Source: Beijerinckiaceae bacterium
GTDB taxonomy: Bacteria; Pseudomonadota; Alphaproteobacteria; Rhizobiales; Beijerinckiaceae
Reading direction: 5' to 3'
NCBI GenBank assembly: GCA_947380915.1
Contig: CANCSY010000211.1
Span: 1 to 5,753 of the forward strand
Length of the DNA stretch: 5,753 bases
Part shown: positions 4,816 through 5,753 of the stretch, piece after piece
Layout of the letters: each line of letters begins with the position of its first letter
How positions within the stretch are numbered: position 1 is the first letter of the stretch
Notes under the pieces: model-generated
The model's database searches: none
Told to the model about the DNA's origin: nothing
Seen by the model: only the letters and a program-made list of their open reading frames with translations
Made by a program: the position numbers and the translations under genes

Positions 4816-5753
4816 TCAGGCCAGATCGCGAGCCCAGTCCAGCGCGCGGCGGCCCACCACATCCTTGATGCTGGCGAGGTTCTGCTCGTCGAGCTTGCCC
4901 GTGAGCCCGCGCAGGATCTCGCCCGGCAGGCCCGCACCCTTGTAGACCATGGACGAATAGAGCTGGATCAGGCTCGCGCCCGCCTCGATCTTGGCGAAGG
5001 CGCTGTCCGGCCCATCGACGCCGCCTGCGCCTATGAGTGGAAAGCGCCCCTCGACGCGCAAAAAGGCCGCGCCCAGCATCTTCGTGGAGAGTTCGAACAG
5101 CGGCTTGCCCGAGAGCCCGCCCGCCTCCTGCGCCGTCGCGGCCTCCCGGAGGGTCGGGGGCCGGGTGATGGTGGTGTTGCCGAGAATCAGCGCGTCGATG
5201 CCGCGCGCGGCGCTGACGCGGATGATGTCGTCGAGATCGCCCATGGCGAGGTCCGGCGCGATTTTCAGGAAGACCGGTTTGCGGCCATGGACCTGCGCGG
5301 CGGCGTCGCGCGCATCCAGCACGCGGGCGAGCAGATCGTCGAGGGCGGCGGCCTGTTGCAGGTCGCGCAGGCCCGGCGTGTTGGGGGAGGAAATGTTGAT
5401 GGTGAAATAGCTGGCGACATCGGCGAAGGCCTTGACCCCCTGCACATAATCGCCCGCGCGATCCGCCGAGTCCTTGTTCGCCCCCACATTCACGCCGATC
5501 AGGCCGGGCTTGCCTTGCCGGGCCAGCAGCCTGGCATGGGGCGGGGCGTGGCCCTCGCTGTTGAAGCCGAGCCGGTTGATGACGCCCTCGTCCTGCGGTA
5601 GGCGGAAGAGGCGGGGCTTGGGATTGCCGGGCTGGGGCAGGGGGGTGATGGTGCCCACCTCCACAAAGCCGAAGCCGAGGTGAAGGAGAGCGTCCGGCGC
5701 CTCCGCGCCCTTGTCATAGCCAGCGGCCATGCCCAGCGGATTGGGAAAATCAA
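4816..5753 (-). CDS. pyrD: Dihydroorotate dehydrogenase (quinone), class 2, 5'-truncated by the window
   Basis: PyrD oxidises dihydroorotate to orotate with FMN and passes electrons to membrane ubiquinone, the fourth step of UMP synthesis. 311 codons are visible. The reading frame continues through FPNPLGMAAGYDK to the window edge, so the ATG at 5730 is internal; the true start and about 45-55 N-terminal residues, including the membrane-associating helices, lie beyond 5753. Counted from the first visible full codon, landmarks are GFVEVGTITP (28-37), NRLGFNSEG (59-67), NISSPNTPGLR (119-129, with the serine that acts as catalytic base in class 2 enzymes), FLKIAPDL (161-168), GNTTITR (191-197), GGLSGKPL (211-218), GAGGVDG (241-247) and QLYSSMVYKG (263-272). 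The last three form the FMN phosphate region. Everything visible is intact and of normal length. The gene converges on the small membrane protein with no gap. Confidence 0.96.
   Translation of the reverse strand, partial: DFPNPLGMAAGYDKGAEAPDALLHLGFGFVEVGTITPLPQPGNPKPRLFRLPQDEGVINRLGFNSEGHAPPHARLLARQGKPGLIGVNVGANKDSADRAGDYVQGVKAFADVASYFTINISSPNTPGLRDLQQAAALDDLLARVLDARDAAAQVHGRKPVFLKIAPDLAMGDLDDIIRVSAARGIDALILGNTTITRPPTLREAATAQEAGGLSGKPLFELSTKMLGAAFLRVEGRFPLIGAGGVDGPDSAFAKIEAGASLIQLYSSMVYKGAGLPGEILRGLTGKLDEQNLASIKDVVGRRALDWARDLA

Overview
This is a GC-rich window with dense, overlapping or nearly touching genes. It looks like chromosomal DNA of an alphaproteobacterium, most likely of the Hyphomicrobiales (Rhizobiales). 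The reasons are the exonuclease/ATP-dependent ligase pair, a small membrane protein of the kind seen in that order (DUF6460-like), a class 2 PyrD, and the codon bias. That assignment is inference. I see no mobile element, tRNA, rRNA, CRISPR array or sign of recent transfer.

Layout from left to right. (1) Positions 1-1883, plus strand: the 3' end of a ligase-associated metallo-beta-lactamase/beta-CASP exonuclease, coupled by a 4-base ATGA overlap to a complete ATP-dependent DNA ligase of the bacterial DNA-repair cluster type. (2) Positions 1888-3681, minus strand: a 597-residue polytopic membrane protein of the sodium:solute symporter (SSS) fold, nearest to the VC_2705/ActP type but with several signature motifs eroded. 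It converges on the ligase with only 4 bases between the stop codons. (3) Positions 3682-3792: a divergent control region of 111 bases carrying a 9-bp inverted repeat, a 12-bp palindrome and a consensus-like TTGACA. (4) Positions 3793-4458, plus strand: a 221-residue NarL/FixJ (LuxR-type) response regulator resembling the ErdR/CrbR group that controls acetate and alcohol metabolism. (5) Positions 4540-4815, plus strand: a 91-residue two-helix membrane protein. (6) Positions 4816-5753, minus strand: pyrD (quinone-dependent dihydroorotate dehydrogenase), whose 5' end runs off the window and whose stop codon abuts that of the small membrane protein.

The exonuclease and ligase are a DNA-repair module. 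In relatives this module also includes an Lhr-type helicase and a PdeM phosphoesterase, but neither follows the ligase here. The symporter-like protein and the response regulator share a control region and plausibly form one regulatory unit for uptake or sensing of a small carboxylate. No histidine kinase and no DUF4212 small subunit lie beside them in this window. PyrD is ordinary pyrimidine biosynthesis. The most unusual part is the symmetric divergent control region together with the motif-poor symporter.
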